Assembly (NCBI RefSeq): GCF_001421965.1
Contig: NZ_LMLP01000002.1
Coordinates: 109,287 to 173,286 of the forward strand
DNA: 64,000 nt
From: Sphingomonas sp. Leaf67
Lineage (GTDB): Bacteria; Pseudomonadota; Alphaproteobacteria; Sphingomonadales; Sphingomonadaceae
Direction of reading: 5' to 3'
Both the position numbers and the translations under genes were made by a program. Below, piece by piece: positions 27,145 to 37,600 of this stretch. The notes beneath the pieces are model-generated. The model was not told the DNA's origin. It searched no databases and worked only from the letters and a program-made list of their open reading frames with translations. Each line of letters starts with the position of its first letter. The first letter of the stretch is position 1.

Positions 27145-27956
27145 GGTTCGAGTTCATCGCGAAGCACCGAGGGATCTGGCCGGTGTCGTGGATCTGCGAA
27201 GCGCCCAGCAAGCGCGCCCGTAGCGATAAGGAGTTCGGCGCCAGAGTCCGCGCGAGCTTCATCTCCAGCTATCGCACCTACGGCGCGCGGCGCGTCTGGC
27301 ACGACCTTCTGGCCGAAGGCCTTTCATGTGGTCTGCATCGCATCGAACGGCTGATGCGTGTTCATGGCCTGAGGGCCCGTCCGCGACGACGTGGCTTGCC
27401 CAAGGACGACGGCCTGCGGTCGGTCATTGCCGACAACATCCTCGACCGCCAGTTCACCGCCGAGGCGCCCAACCAGAGGTGGATCGCCGACTTCACCTAC
27501 ATCTGGACGGCCGAAGGGTGGCTTTACGTCGCTGTCGTCATCGACCTGTTCTCGCGCCGCATGGTCGGATGGTCGATGAGCGACACCATGACCGCTCAGC
27601 TCGTGACCGATGCGCTGATGATGGCGATCTGGCGACGCGGAAAGCCTGACGCCCTGCTGCATCACTCGGATCAGGGCAGCCAATACACGAGCGAGCAGTT
27701 CCAGCGGTTGATGGCCGACAATGGCGTCACCTGCTCGATGAGCCGGTCGGGCAACGTCTGGGACAACGCGGCAATGGAGAGCTTCTTCTCGTCGATGAAG
27801 ACCGAACGGATCGGCCGGAAGACATATCGAACGCGCAATCACGCGAAGGCGGACGTGTTCGATTATATCGAGCGCTTCTACAACCCGACACGCCGGCACT
27901 CGACGCTGGGCTATCTCAGCCCCATGGACTTCGAGCGGCAAGCGCATGTAGCCTAA
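27141..27956 (+). CDS. IS3-family transposase OrfB (DDE catalytic part)
   Basis: This 271-residue retroviral-integrase-type domain has its three acidic residues in WIADFTYIWT, HHSDQGSQYTS and DNAAMESFFSSMK, followed by the typical FYNPTRRHSTLGYLSPMDFE end. It lies in the -1 frame relative to orfA and is normally made as an OrfAB fusion. No damage is visible. Confidence 0.93.
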   Translation: MRFEFIAKHRGIWPVSWICEAPSKRARSDKEFGARVRASFISSYRTYGARRVWHDLLAEGLSCGLHRIERLMRVHGLRARPRRRGLPKDDGLRSVIADNILDRQFTAEAPNQRWIADFTYIWTAEGWLYVAVVIDLFSRRMVGWSMSDTMTAQLVTDALMMAIWRRGKPDALLHHSDQGSQYTSEQFQRLMADNGVTCSMSRSGNVWDNAAMESFFSSMKTERIGRKTYRTRNHAKADVFDYIERFYNPTRRHSTLGYLSPMDFERQAHVA

Positions 27957-27989
27957 CTTCGTGTCCATGAGACCGGCAGCAGCTCAAGG

Positions 27990-28314
27990 CGCCGACATTC
28001 GCGGTCAAGATATTTTGAACTTACAGGGCCCGTTGCGGCGGTCCGTGCACGGTTGAACTTAACCAAGAACCGCTTTCAGGTTGGGCGAAAACCGCCAAGA
28101 ATGACTGATAATCCGGCCTAAAGCGGTCACTGTCTGACTAATGAACGGTCCACCGCTTGTGAGGTGTTGGCGCCCGAATGCGGACAGGTCGTTCTCTGAC
28201 ACCGACGGGCGTGAAAGTGCCCTGCCCTCCCGACTGAACGAACGGTAGCTTACCGCAACGATGCCGGAACGCCTAGTTCGCGATCAATCTGAATTCGGAG
28301 CCTCGCCAAGCTCC
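27990..28314. other. Intergenic stretch right of the IS3 element
   Basis: No coding frame is convincing. It separates the IS from the convergently oriented STAND gene. Confidence 0.45.
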
Positions 28315-31300
28315 TCAATCTCCATCTGTCTGTCGACGGACCCGCAGAACCAGCCCTTCAGTCCGCATCCGCTTCAGCTGCCGACGCTTCTCGTCTCCAC
28401 GTACCTGGCGACTGCCGCCTTTACGATCAGCGATGGCTTGCGCCATCGTCCCCGAAATGGCTTCCAGATGCGCTTCCGATATCCTGTTCATGCGCCGAAG
28501 GTTGGCGATCTTCCATTGGAGCGCCTCCTGCAGGTAAGGGCTGTCGCGGAGCGTCACCAAAGCCGTCTTTAACGTGCCCGGTGTTGCGGACAGCTTGAGA
28601 TCGGCCACCAGGGCCGCGCGAATGAGCTCATACACGAGTGGCTGATGCGCGGCGTCGAGTTGTGGTTCAGTAAGCTGACGCTCCAGCTTCTCCGTCCCCA
28701 ACGTCCCGCTGATCATTCGAGAAATCCCGGTAGGCATGTTCAGGGAGATGATCCTCGTCAACTCACCGTCCGACATGCCGAAGGGGGCATTCAGTTCGTA
28801 AAGCACACCGTTGATTCGAAAGCGGCGATGACGTGCAATCTCAGGCACTATTATCAGGGAGAGCTGCATGAATATGCTCCAGCCTCGCCATAGCGATGTT
28901 AGGTGGCGACGCTTCTCCGCATCGTCGATGAGCTCCATGTTCTTAACTGTGCCGCTGTATAGGAAGAGCGCCACCAACAGGCGCTGGCCAGGATTCTCGA
29001 TCTTGGGTCGAAAAACCTCCTGCCGATTCTCCACATCCTTGGGGATGTCCCCTTCCAGCTCGGCGTCTCTTTCCTCCTCCGATAGAGGTGTGGCCAACTG
29101 CCGCGACAGAAGATCATCCGTTACGTCAGCGTCCTTTGACGGCAGCGTCAGCTTTGCAATCTGATGAAGATCGAAGACGCCGTTCTCGGCCTCGAGCTGA
29201 TTGACGATCGCCTGAAACCGCCGGCCGATTTCATCCACGAGCGCAGCGTCGTTCCGCAGCCGTCCGGCATAGTATTGGATCTCATTGCCGAACTGGAGGT
29301 AGCGGTCGTCCTCCATGACCCACGCCTTGAACGAGGGGTCCAACCCCATCTGCATGGCAATGAAGTATTCCAGGACGGCTCGATACCTGAAGCTGAGCCG
29401 ATCCTCCGGCTTCCGCACGAAGATGCGGGCGGCAAAGAACTCAGCGACCAAATCGTCCAGAGGAGCGATCAGCCCCAGCTTGTCTACGTAGCCCTTCATA
29501 ACAGTGCGAACGGCCTCAGACGACGGCACATACTCGTCTTCGGATGCCATCCACGCCGCTATATGAGCGAGTAGGGCGGTCTTGTTGGCGTAGTCGAACG
29601 TCTCGCGCCTGCTCTGTTCGATCGCAGCCTTCCGCAGCGTGGTGTCGATGAACTGCTCGATCAAAACCGACCGATTGATCGGCCTAAACCCGCTCTGCTC
29701 CTCGTAGATCGACATGAGGATCGTGCCGTTCGCCGCAGTGAACGGCAGGTTGATTTCTTGAAATTCCTCCTGCAGCCGATCTAGCACTGCGTCCACGTCG
29801 GTACACCCGTTGAACTTCACGACCAGCATTCGCATGTCCCGCCGTCTAAGGACGCACAGTTCCACGAAATCAAAATGCACCGGCATCTCGGGGTTTACGT
29901 GCGATCCGTATTGAGAGGTGGATGCCTTCGCACTCGAGAAGACATATCGGGCTTTGGGAAAGTTGGTCACGAACTCTCTCAGGATTCCCATCCGTCGTGT
30001 GTCCCCGAACACCACGTCGTCAAACATGACGCAGGCGTGCCCCAGCTTCAGCAGAGATTCCACGGTCACGCCGTCGGGCAGTTCTGGGGCTCTGCCACGG
30101 ACCACCTTCGTCAGGTTTCCCAAGTTGTGCTTGATGTCCCCGAAATCCACCATGATCGGCAGGCGAGGGAAGCGCGTCGTCCCCGCGTCGGCAAACATCC
30201 GGAAGGCCATCTCCTTCAGCACCGTAGTTCGGCCATATTCTGCCGCAGCGTAGATGATCACATTCGCATCATCCCCTGCGACCTCTTCGAACGCCACTGG
30301 GGTTTCGACGACCCCTTTGCTCTCATCCCCGACGGCCGGTTGCACGAACGTGCGCTTCATGGGAGGCGGGACGAACTTCTCGTGCACGTCGCGGTCAGCG
30401 AAAACGCTGTCGAGATCCGCGACCCACGCTGTAAGACATGGTCCCGCCAAATGGGCTCGGAATTTCGCGTCATCGACCGGCGTCGCGATCGTCCGCCAGA
30501 ATTGCCGCGCTTCGTGCGACGAGTAGAAACACCCGTTCTCGACGACGTCCCGTGCCTCGTCGAACGCCTTCCGGTCATCAAAATATGTACGCAGATGCGT
30601 TTTGTAGAGGCTATTCGAGCGCTCAACCGAGATGAGCGAATAGCCGATGTAGGATCCGCGCCAAGTAAATACGGCACCTGCCTGATCAGAGAAGAGCTGC
30701 CCTTTGAAGCCGACGATGTTCCGCGCTTGAGGATCATGCATGTGTCCGAAAAGATGAACGTTTGCGTTCTCCTCGATCAGGCTACGCAGGCTTCTGGCGG
30801 CGCTCTCGCTCAGCATGCCGAAAGGATGATGCGTGGTGAAGACGCGGAACGAGCCGAGGGTAAGCGACTGGAGAGCGTCCAGCAGCGCATGCTCCGGCAC
30901 AGCTAGCAATCCCTCGTCGGCTTCAAACTCTTCATGCCCACCAACCGACAGCATGGAGGTGTTAATCACGACTACGTCTATGTTCAGGGTCTCGATGTGA
31001 TGAACCGTAACGAACTGATTGCGATGCCGTAGCGTCCCATCGCTGAGATAGCGTTCAAGATCCCCATAGGCAGCGAGTTTCCGTTTGCCGACATCACTAA
31101 ACGCATCCTCAGCATACAAAGCGTTCAGGGCCGTCATGTCGCCCGCCTTTGCGCGCCATTCTCGATGCAGGTCGGCCGTATCGCCAATTACGGACCTAGA
31201 CACGTCGTGGTTGCCGGGAACGATAAACATGCGGTCATCGCTGCAGCCGGTCGCTGCGGCGACACGCATCAGCAGGAAATCGTAGGCTTCGTCATGACGG

Positions 31301-31485
31301 TCCACCCCGCCTGCGTTGACCAGATCACCCGTGAACATGACTAGATCGGGCCTGCGGTGTCCGATGCAGAGGGTCTCCAGATCTCGCACAAGCGCATCAA
31401 CCACTACACGCTGGTCGCGTAACTTGCGCTTCGTGAAGTGAAAGTCGCTGATGTGCAGGATCGAAAGCAACGAAGCGTCGGGCAT
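28315..31485 (-). CDS. Metallophosphoesterase-STAND NTPase protein, putative defence or stress effector
   Basis: This 1056-residue protein has a calcineurin-type metallophosphoesterase at about 8-260 with all motifs intact: DFHF (14-17), GDLVN (53-57), GNHD (91-94), THH (218-220) and GHMH (247-250). A linker with EKFVPPP leads to a STAND/NACHT-like NTPase: Walker A-like AAAEYGRTT (413-421, Arg where Lys is usual) and Walker B VMFDD (486-490). The rest is a long helical sensor-like region. STAND proteins with enzymatic N-termini (Avs and relatives) detect invaders and activate the effector. The ATG at 31485 follows AAGGAG at spacing 5; a GTG one codon upstream is too close. A LexA-type box lies just upstream. 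Confidence 0.8.
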   Translation of the reverse strand: MPDASLLSILHISDFHFTKRKLRDQRVVVDALVRDLETLCIGHRRPDLVMFTGDLVNAGGVDRHDEAYDFLLMRVAAATGCSDDRMFIVPGNHDVSRSVIGDTADLHREWRAKAGDMTALNALYAEDAFSDVGKRKLAAYGDLERYLSDGTLRHRNQFVTVHHIETLNIDVVVINTSMLSVGGHEEFEADEGLLAVPEHALLDALQSLTLGSFRVFTTHHPFGMLSESAARSLRSLIEENANVHLFGHMHDPQARNIVGFKGQLFSDQAGAVFTWRGSYIGYSLISVERSNSLYKTHLRTYFDDRKAFDEARDVVENGCFYSSHEARQFWRTIATPVDDAKFRAHLAGPCLTAWVADLDSVFADRDVHEKFVPPPMKRTFVQPAVGDESKGVVETPVAFEEVAGDDANVIIYAAAEYGRTTVLKEMAFRMFADAGTTRFPRLPIMVDFGDIKHNLGNLTKVVRGRAPELPDGVTVESLLKLGHACVMFDDVVFGDTRRMGILREFVTNFPKARYVFSSAKASTSQYGSHVNPEMPVHFDFVELCVLRRRDMRMLVVKFNGCTDVDAVLDRLQEEFQEINLPFTAANGTILMSIYEEQSGFRPINRSVLIEQFIDTTLRKAAIEQSRRETFDYANKTALLAHIAAWMASEDEYVPSSEAVRTVMKGYVDKLGLIAPLDDLVAEFFAARIFVRKPEDRLSFRYRAVLEYFIAMQMGLDPSFKAWVMEDDRYLQFGNEIQYYAGRLRNDAALVDEIGRRFQAIVNQLEAENGVFDLHQIAKLTLPSKDADVTDDLLSRQLATPLSEEERDAELEGDIPKDVENRQEVFRPKIENPGQRLLVALFLYSGTVKNMELIDDAEKRRHLTSLWRGWSIFMQLSLIIVPEIARHRRFRINGVLYELNAPFGMSDGELTRIISLNMPTGISRMISGTLGTEKLERQLTEPQLDAAHQPLVYELIRAALVADLKLSATPGTLKTALVTLRDSPYLQEALQWKIANLRRMNRISEAHLEAISGTMAQAIADRKGGSRQVRGDEKRRQLKRMRTEGLVLRVRRQTDGD

Positions 31486-31516
31486 CACGGCTCCTTGTGA
31501 GTGCGCCTACCATACG

Positions 31517-31531
31517 GAACATGATTGGAAC
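31517..31531 (-). promoter_or_regulatory. LexA-type box upstream of the metallophosphoesterase-STAND gene
   Basis: GAAC-N7-GAAC (31517-31520 and 31528-31531) is the reverse complement of the GTTC-N7-GTTC operator also found before imuA. It stands about 31 bases upstream of the start codon, next to a strong ribosome site. It predicts SOS control of this gene. Chance occurrence of an eight-base match in this gap is possible but not likely. Confidence 0.7.
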
Positions 31532-32377
31532 GGACAACGCCATACGTTGGTCGACGAACCCGGAGTGATGATAATAGAGGCAATCAGCAGCAAGCGGCAG
31601 GTCGACTATCCCTATGGCATCTCGCTCAACGTCGGACGTAACCTCCGCTGACCGATCGAGATCTGCGAAGCTGGACTTTCATTAGGCGATAAGCGCCCCT
31701 ACGTCATCCGCGTAGCAGACCCTTACGACCGCGCCAGCAACCTCACGGCCGCTCGTTCAGCGATCATGGTGCAATCCTGCGCAGAGGCGTCAAGCACTCA
31801 GGCACGCAGGAGGTTCGCTTACGATCGGTAGCAGCTTCCGATCACTGTCGGTCCAAGACTTATGAACGTAGGGCCGCTTAAGCTAAGTGTGCGCCTTAAG
31901 CGGCGGTTCCACTTTGCCCATTTCAGCACAGCCTACACGCCTGAACGAACGGCGGCGTTTGGGATCAATCACCGGATCGGCGAACGACCAAGATGGGGCG
32001 CGAAGCTGCTGTTGAGCACCAGATTAACAAACGTCCGCTTCCGCTTCGGCTCGGCCGAAATCGGACGGGCAGCTCTCCCACCAGAATGTACTGCAACAGT
32101 GCGACATGCAGTTATTTATCATAGCGCGTAAATTAACACTCTTGAGTAGTTAATTCTCTGGATGCCAGGAAATTTAACGGTTATTTGTTGCACTGGATAA
32201 ATTAATCCAATGGATAAGTTTACTATGGGCTGATTGCGCAACCAACCATGCCGCTTATGGTCAAATTCATTCATCGGCCTTCTTCGGGTGGACCTCTGAG
32301 ACAGGTTGGGGTCAGCTTCTTAAGGTAGCGGCCTCGACGTGCCGCCGACGGTTGGCAGCGTCTCAGAGGGCAAAACG
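31532..32377. other. Long intergenic stretch, AT-rich toward the right
   Basis: No gene is supported over about 850 bases; an 89-codon frame at 31862-32131 has no recognisable family or ribosome site. The stretch holds a perfect 10-bp inverted repeat (GCCGCTTAAG / CTTAAGCGGC, 31873-31882 and 31895-31904). From about 32100 to 32240 it is unusually AT-rich for the window, with TGGATAA repeated. It may hold a promoter region or the junction of an acquired segment. Confidence 0.45.
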
Positions 32378-33253
32378 ATGAAGCTCATCCTTACTCTGCT
32401 TGCGTTTGCAAACGGCTTACAGGCACCGGCTTCGGCACCTTTGGAGTTAGATATGAAGCGGCGACCTATGACCGCTGTACAAATTAACGAAGGAATGATG
32501 GTCGACATGCTGGTTGATACAGGCGCACAATCCAGCCTGCTGACGACTACACTCTCACAATCGCTGGCTCTACCGCACACGGGGGAGACAGTGACGGTCA
32601 ACGGAGCGGCCGGAAGCACGCTCGCCCCGGTCGTAGCGATACGCCGGATGACGACACCCCTGTTCGATCTGCGCGACGCTACATTAATCGTTCTGCCACG
32701 CCTCGGCGTCACGCAGGCGCAAGGCATCGTCGGCATGGACCTGTTTTCCGGGCGTAAACTTACGTTCGACCTAGTTTCCCGAAAAATGTCGGTGGCAAAT
32801 TCGGGGCCCGCCCCTGATGGCTACGCTACGGTCAAGGGTGCGGTTCAAGGGAACGGCCTACTGCACGTGCCGCTCACGGTCGATGGCGTGGTCATCGACG
32901 CGCTCGTCGATACCGGTGCGGAGGGCAGTGTCGCCAACGATGCCGTGTTGCGGGCCTTGGGATGGAAGGACGATGATCCCCGATTGAAGGCGAACGGTAC
33001 GATGTCGGGCGCAACGGCCGGCAGCGCAGCGGTGCGGCGTGGCACCGTCGGCATGGTATCGCTGGGTCCGGTGAATTTCCGCAACGTGCCGCTGACCTTT
33101 ACTGGGGCGACCGACACGACGCCGCGGATCATCCTCGGAATCGATATGCTCGGTCTGCTTCAGCGTTTCGCGCTCGACCTGCCGCGTGCGGAATTGCAGA
33201 TATATGTTCCGCCGCGTCCTACCGCTTCGGCAACGCCACGAACCGGATCGTGA
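32378..33253 (+). CDS. Secreted retropepsin-like aspartic protease family protein
   Basis: This 291-residue protein has a signal peptide (MKLILTLLAFANGLQAPASA) and two homologous halves, each with the aspartic-protease signature: MLVDTGAQSS and ALVDTGAEGS. Each half also has a hydrophobic GIVGMDLF / ILGIDMLG segment. Two DTG motifs in one chain suggest an internally duplicated, pepsin-like arrangement in the periplasm. GAGGG precedes the ATG. It converges with the histidine-kinase gene and overlaps its end by 35 bases. Confidence 0.85.
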   Translation: MKLILTLLAFANGLQAPASAPLELDMKRRPMTAVQINEGMMVDMLVDTGAQSSLLTTTLSQSLALPHTGETVTVNGAAGSTLAPVVAIRRMTTPLFDLRDATLIVLPRLGVTQAQGIVGMDLFSGRKLTFDLVSRKMSVANSGPAPDGYATVKGAVQGNGLLHVPLTVDGVVIDALVDTGAEGSVANDAVLRALGWKDDDPRLKANGTMSGATAGSAAVRRGTVGMVSLGPVNFRNVPLTFTGATDTTPRIILGIDMLGLLQRFALDLPRAELQIYVPPRPTASATPRTGS

Positions 33254-34622
33254 AACTCGTGCCTCCGCCTACGGCGGCATCGACGGCGATTTCGGCACCA
33301 TGCAGGTCGACGACTGCCCTGACGATAGCAAGGCCCAGGCCATAGCCGCTATGGCGATTGGACAACCGCACGAAGGGTTCGAAAATCTCCGGTACCCGCT
33401 CCGCCGCGATCCCCGGCCCTTCGTCGCGAACCGACAACGCACCGGAAGGTGTCACAGACAACGATACCACGCCGCCCGGCGGCGTAACGGCAATTGCGTT
33501 GCCCAGCAGATTGGCGACCGCCGTCTCGATCAAACTGGCGTCGCCCAGTATTTCGGCCTCGCCCCGCCCCCGCATGCGTAAGGTCACGCCCTGCCGCATC
33601 GCTACCGGGTCCATTCCCTCGACTGCCCGGCGGCAGGCGCTGAACAGTCGCAACGGGACAAGCAGCGGCGGCCGCTCACCGATCCGGGTCAGCGTCAGCA
33701 GGTCGTTGACCAATGTCGACAGGCGCCGGACGTCGGCGATCAGCTTCGTACGATCCTCGCTGTCCTCCAGCATCTCCAGCCGGGTTCGCAGCACCGTCAG
33801 CGGGGTCCGCATTTCATGAGCTGCAGCGGACAGGAAGAAGCGCCGCCGGCGCTCGCCTGCCGCACCGTCGGCAATCATGCGATTGATCGCTCGGACCAGC
33901 GGCAGCAATTCGGATGGCAGCCCGCGCTCAGACAACGTGCGGGTAAGCGCATCCTCCTCGGACGGACCGACGAGCCGCGCGATCCGCCGGATGCGCACGG
34001 TGTGGAACAGCACGATCGCGACGCAGATCGCGAGCACGCCAATCGCGGACAAGACGAGCCCGCCCCTGTCCGACCATGCCTTGCGGATATACGCCGCGGC
34101 GGCATTCGGCGGCGCCATGTCGGCCGGTGCAACGATCCCGCGCAGTTCGTAGTAAAGCGGCCGGCCGCAATCAACGAACCCGACGTGATCTATCCCCCCC
34201 GGCCAACGGAACGTCCGTTCCCATTGGACGCAGATGCCCGGCGCCCGCGCGGCGCGTCGCGCAGCGATCATACCCGCAACGCCGCTGCGGTCGAGGTAGC
34301 GCGGCCCGGCGGTCCCGATCCGTACGGGGCCGTTCATGGCGAAATATTGAAAACCGGCGTTGCGCTGCCGCGCCTGCTGGATCAGCGGGTTGTCGTCGAT
34401 CCGCGCCGCCAACTGCGCCGGATCTCCACCGCCGCGTACCGCATCCGCCATCGCGCCGTTCAGCGCCGACAGGCTGCCGACGCGCGGATCGGCCGACCGT
34501 GCGCCGGACAAATCGGACAACGGTCTCGCAGCCAGGATGTATACGCCAACCATGAGGAACACCATCGACAGCAGGACCATCTGGCCGAGCATTGAGCGCA
34601 GTGTACGGAGGAGCCAGGTCAT
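33219..34622 (-). CDS. Sensor histidine kinase
   Basis: This 467-residue inner-membrane kinase has two transmembrane helices (about 13-31 and 189-207) around a 155-residue periplasmic sensor domain with two cysteines (GICVQW, FVDCGRP). Then come a HAMP-like linker, an H-box SAAAHEMRTPLTVLR (His269), N-box NLLGNAIAVTPPGG, G1 VRDEGPGI and G2 GYGLGLAIV. It is the last gene of the leftward envelope cluster, 13 bases after the TPR gene. The only response regulator nearby is at 52.5-53.1 kb, near the cluster's beginning, and is its likely partner. Confidence 0.9.
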   Translation of the reverse strand: MTWLLRTLRSMLGQMVLLSMVFLMVGVYILAARPLSDLSGARSADPRVGSLSALNGAMADAVRGGGDPAQLAARIDDNPLIQQARQRNAGFQYFAMNGPVRIGTAGPRYLDRSGVAGMIAARRAARAPGICVQWERTFRWPGGIDHVGFVDCGRPLYYELRGIVAPADMAPPNAAAAYIRKAWSDRGGLVLSAIGVLAICVAIVLFHTVRIRRIARLVGPSEEDALTRTLSERGLPSELLPLVRAINRMIADGAAGERRRRFFLSAAAHEMRTPLTVLRTRLEMLEDSEDRTKLIADVRRLSTLVNDLLTLTRIGERPPLLVPLRLFSACRRAVEGMDPVAMRQGVTLRMRGRGEAEILGDASLIETAVANLLGNAIAVTPPGGVVSLSVTPSGALSVRDEGPGIAAERVPEIFEPFVRLSNRHSGYGLGLAIVRAVVDLHGAEIAVDAAVGGGTSFTIRFVALPKR

Positions 34623-34635
34623 CGTCCGGCCGCCG

Positions 34636-37600
34636 CTATGACGCCGGGACCAGCGGCGGCAACGGGCCGGGTATGTCGTCGGGCGGCATAATCGTCCGTT
34701 CCTTGTCGATCCTTGCTGCCAGCGCGGCATGGGCTGCGATGGCCGCCGTCCGGTCGCTCCAGGTCCTGAGCGAGTCGACGACTGTGTCGAACGTCGCCAG
34801 CCTTGATCCGCCTGCCAGATCGGCGCTGTCGACATAGAGGATTTGCAGCACTGCCGCCTCCAGCCATTGCCGCGCCGCCTCCGCCTGCCCGCTGCGGGCA
34901 AGGACTTGCGACCACAGGATGCGTTCGCGCGCGCTCATCGTCGGCATTCGTTCGACCGCACCGCGAAGCGCGGTGATCTGCGCGGCGTCCAGAATCCGCC
35001 CACTCCGGACCGTGAGCGTCGCCAGCAATTGCAGTCCGTGCGAGTCGATACCGCCAGCGGCAAGCGCCGCGAACAGCTCGTCGATCCGCCGATCCGCCGT
35101 CCCCTGCCGAAGCGCACCCGCCGCGATCAGGTCGTAGAGCGGCTGTTGCTGCTGCCGCACGACGGGATCGATCAGATGCGTCTCCTCTTCCAGTTCGCCG
35201 ACGATCGCGGGCGTCGCGGTCAATGCAGCGGCAAAGGCATTGCCGTCCGGCTTGCCCGGCGGCACCACGGACAGGCCGACATCGGTCAATCGTTCGAGCA
35301 ACAGGCCGCGCTTTGCTTCGGCCGTGTCTTCGGGCTTGTCCGGATCGGCGGCGCTGCGCCGCCATACACCGCGCATGGTCGCGGGCAGGTTCGCCGGATC
35401 GGCGGCGGCACGCACGACGGGGTCCAACAGATCGGCCGCAACCGCCGCCGGTGCGCCGGGGTCGACGCGATTGCGGGCGGCGATCGCCGCGACGCCGCGC
35501 AGGTTCGGCTTTTCCTGCGTCGCCGTGTCATAGGCATAGCCGAACAGCATCAGGAACGAGGGCGCCGGGGCGCCGTTTCCGGCACTTGCGCTGTCGCGCG
35601 CGGCCTGCATCCTGGTCACGAGATCGGCGAGCGTGTCGGGGTCGTTCACATCGATGCGCGATCGGGCGGCGACCGCTGCCGCCGCTGCGTCCTGCCCGGC
35701 CAGCAGCTGCGCCATCTGCAACAGGACGGCGGCGTCCAGGTCGTCGGGATGCGCCGCGACGAAGGGCGCGAGGCGCGCGATGACCGCACCGCGATCGCCT
35801 GCGCTCCACAGGCGGGAGAGCAGTTGCGCGAGATAGACGCCATTATCGGGTTCGAGCGATACCAGCCGTTCGATATAGGTACGGGCATCGGCATCGGTGC
35901 CGCCGAAACCGGTCGGGTTCGCCTGGACATAGCGACGGTAGAATTGCGCGCGCGCCTGGGTGCCGGGGTTCGGCAGCGCCACGAACGTCGCACCCTGCCG
36001 TCGATAGTCGTCGGCCAGCAGCCTTGCGATCGCGGCGGGCGCATAGTCGCCGCCGTCGGGTGTCTCGCCGGCGGCCAGCAACACCTCGAGCGCGGTCGTC
36101 CGATCGGCGCGAAACAGCGCCTCGATCGCGTCGGACACGGTGCGATCCTGCGGCGATCGCTCGGCCAGCGCCCGTGCGCCCGCGACGACGACCGGGCGGT
36201 TCGCCACTGGCACGTCGGTCAGCGCGAACAGCCGTTCGGCGCGCCCGGCAACCGGCAGATCGAGGCTCATCACCTGCCGGATCGCATCGATCATCCGCGC
36301 CTGCTGCACGGTCGACAGCGTCTGTCGCAGCACCTGCCGCTCCAGCGGAGCGACGAGGATCGGCTCGGCACCGGTCCGCTGTCCGTCCTCCGCCAGCCCC
36401 GCATACAGCGCGACCTGCTGGTCGAACGACAATCGTCCGATCATCGCGGCATAGGCATCCGGCGGCGGCGTGCTGCGGCGGCGCAGCGATACACGGCGCG
36501 GCGACGGACTGTTGAAGCGCGTCCGGATCAGCGTCGCCAACCGTTCCGCCGACAGGAGCGGCCCGCCCGCCACCCGTTCCATCAATGCCAGCCGGTCGGG
36601 CGCGGTACGAAACAGGTCGAACAGCGCGGTCTCGCGATTGCCGACCTTGTCGAGCGGTTCCAGCACCACCGTCCGCAGCCGCGCGGCCGGAAGCTGTCCC
36701 GCGATCATCATCAGCATCGCGTTGAGCGGCGATTCATACACGAAGTCGGTCGGCCCCAGGGCCTCGCGCTTCGCCACCTCGGCCCGTGCGGCCTGTTCGA
36801 ACAGCGTCGCCAGTTCGCCATCGTCGCCGCGATCGAGGGCGAGAGAAAGGCGCAGCTCGGGATTCCTACCGCCCTGCGCCTGCATCGCCAGCGCCGCTGT
36901 GCCCCAGTCGCCATCGGACGGCGCAGCGGCAACCGCCATCGCGGCCGGTTCCCCGGTCAGGTTGCGGAAGGCCACGCGGTCGCGCACGAACCCGGCATCG
37001 CCGGCAAAGCGCGCCGCGACCAGCGGATCGATCGCTGCCAGCACGGCCGGATCGCGCCCGCTTGCCGCCAGTTGCCGGGCGATCGTCAGCAGTCGCTGCG
37101 CACGCACCGCGCCGGACCACGTCGCCGTCGCCGCACCATCGGTCGCCTCGCGCGTCATCGCCTCCAGCGCGGCACGGAGCGGCTCCCGCTTCACGGGGTC
37201 GCCGGGCCAGGTGAACAACAGCCCCTCCAGCATGCTGTCGGCAAAGGGCGACGCTACGGGACCCTGACCCGCCGCCGCGACGACCGGCAGGCGCTGGACC
37301 GTATCGCGCAACGACTGCCAGTACAGGGCGCGTGCGACATCGCGGTCGCCGACCTGCTCCTGCAGGATCGCGGTCTTCAGGATCAGTCCGGCATCGCCCC
37401 GATCGCGCAGCAGCGCGCGACTATATCCCGCCAGCGCACGCGGCAGATAGCCGGACGCGAGATAGGCATCGGCGCGCAACGCATCGACATTCACCAGCCC
37501 CGGGATATCCTCGATCAGCGCGAACGCCCGCTCGGCCCCGGCCAGGTCGCGCTGCATGAGCATCGCCGCCGCCAGTTCGGCATAGACGTCCGCCGGATAG

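Larger units (their letters stand above)
26794..27986 (+). mobile_element. Complete IS3-family insertion sequence
   Basis: The 1193-bp element has imperfect terminal inverted repeats starting TGAGCTGCTGCCGGT at both ends, continuing to a shared GGACAC. A 3-bp target duplication AGG flanks it (26791-26793 and 27987-27989), as is usual for IS3. It carries overlapping orfA and orfB with an A7 slippery run at 27105-27111 for the -1 frameshift that makes the full transposase. All parts look intact. Confidence 0.92.

Noticed and set aside
28055..28070. GAAC repeated with an 8-base spacer, resembling a LexA box
   Set aside because: The spacer is 8 instead of 7 and no gene starts nearby.
31862..32131. 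89-codon frame with an ATG in the long intergenic stretch
   Set aside because: No ribosome site, no family, and it contains an inverted repeat; coding use is not supported.
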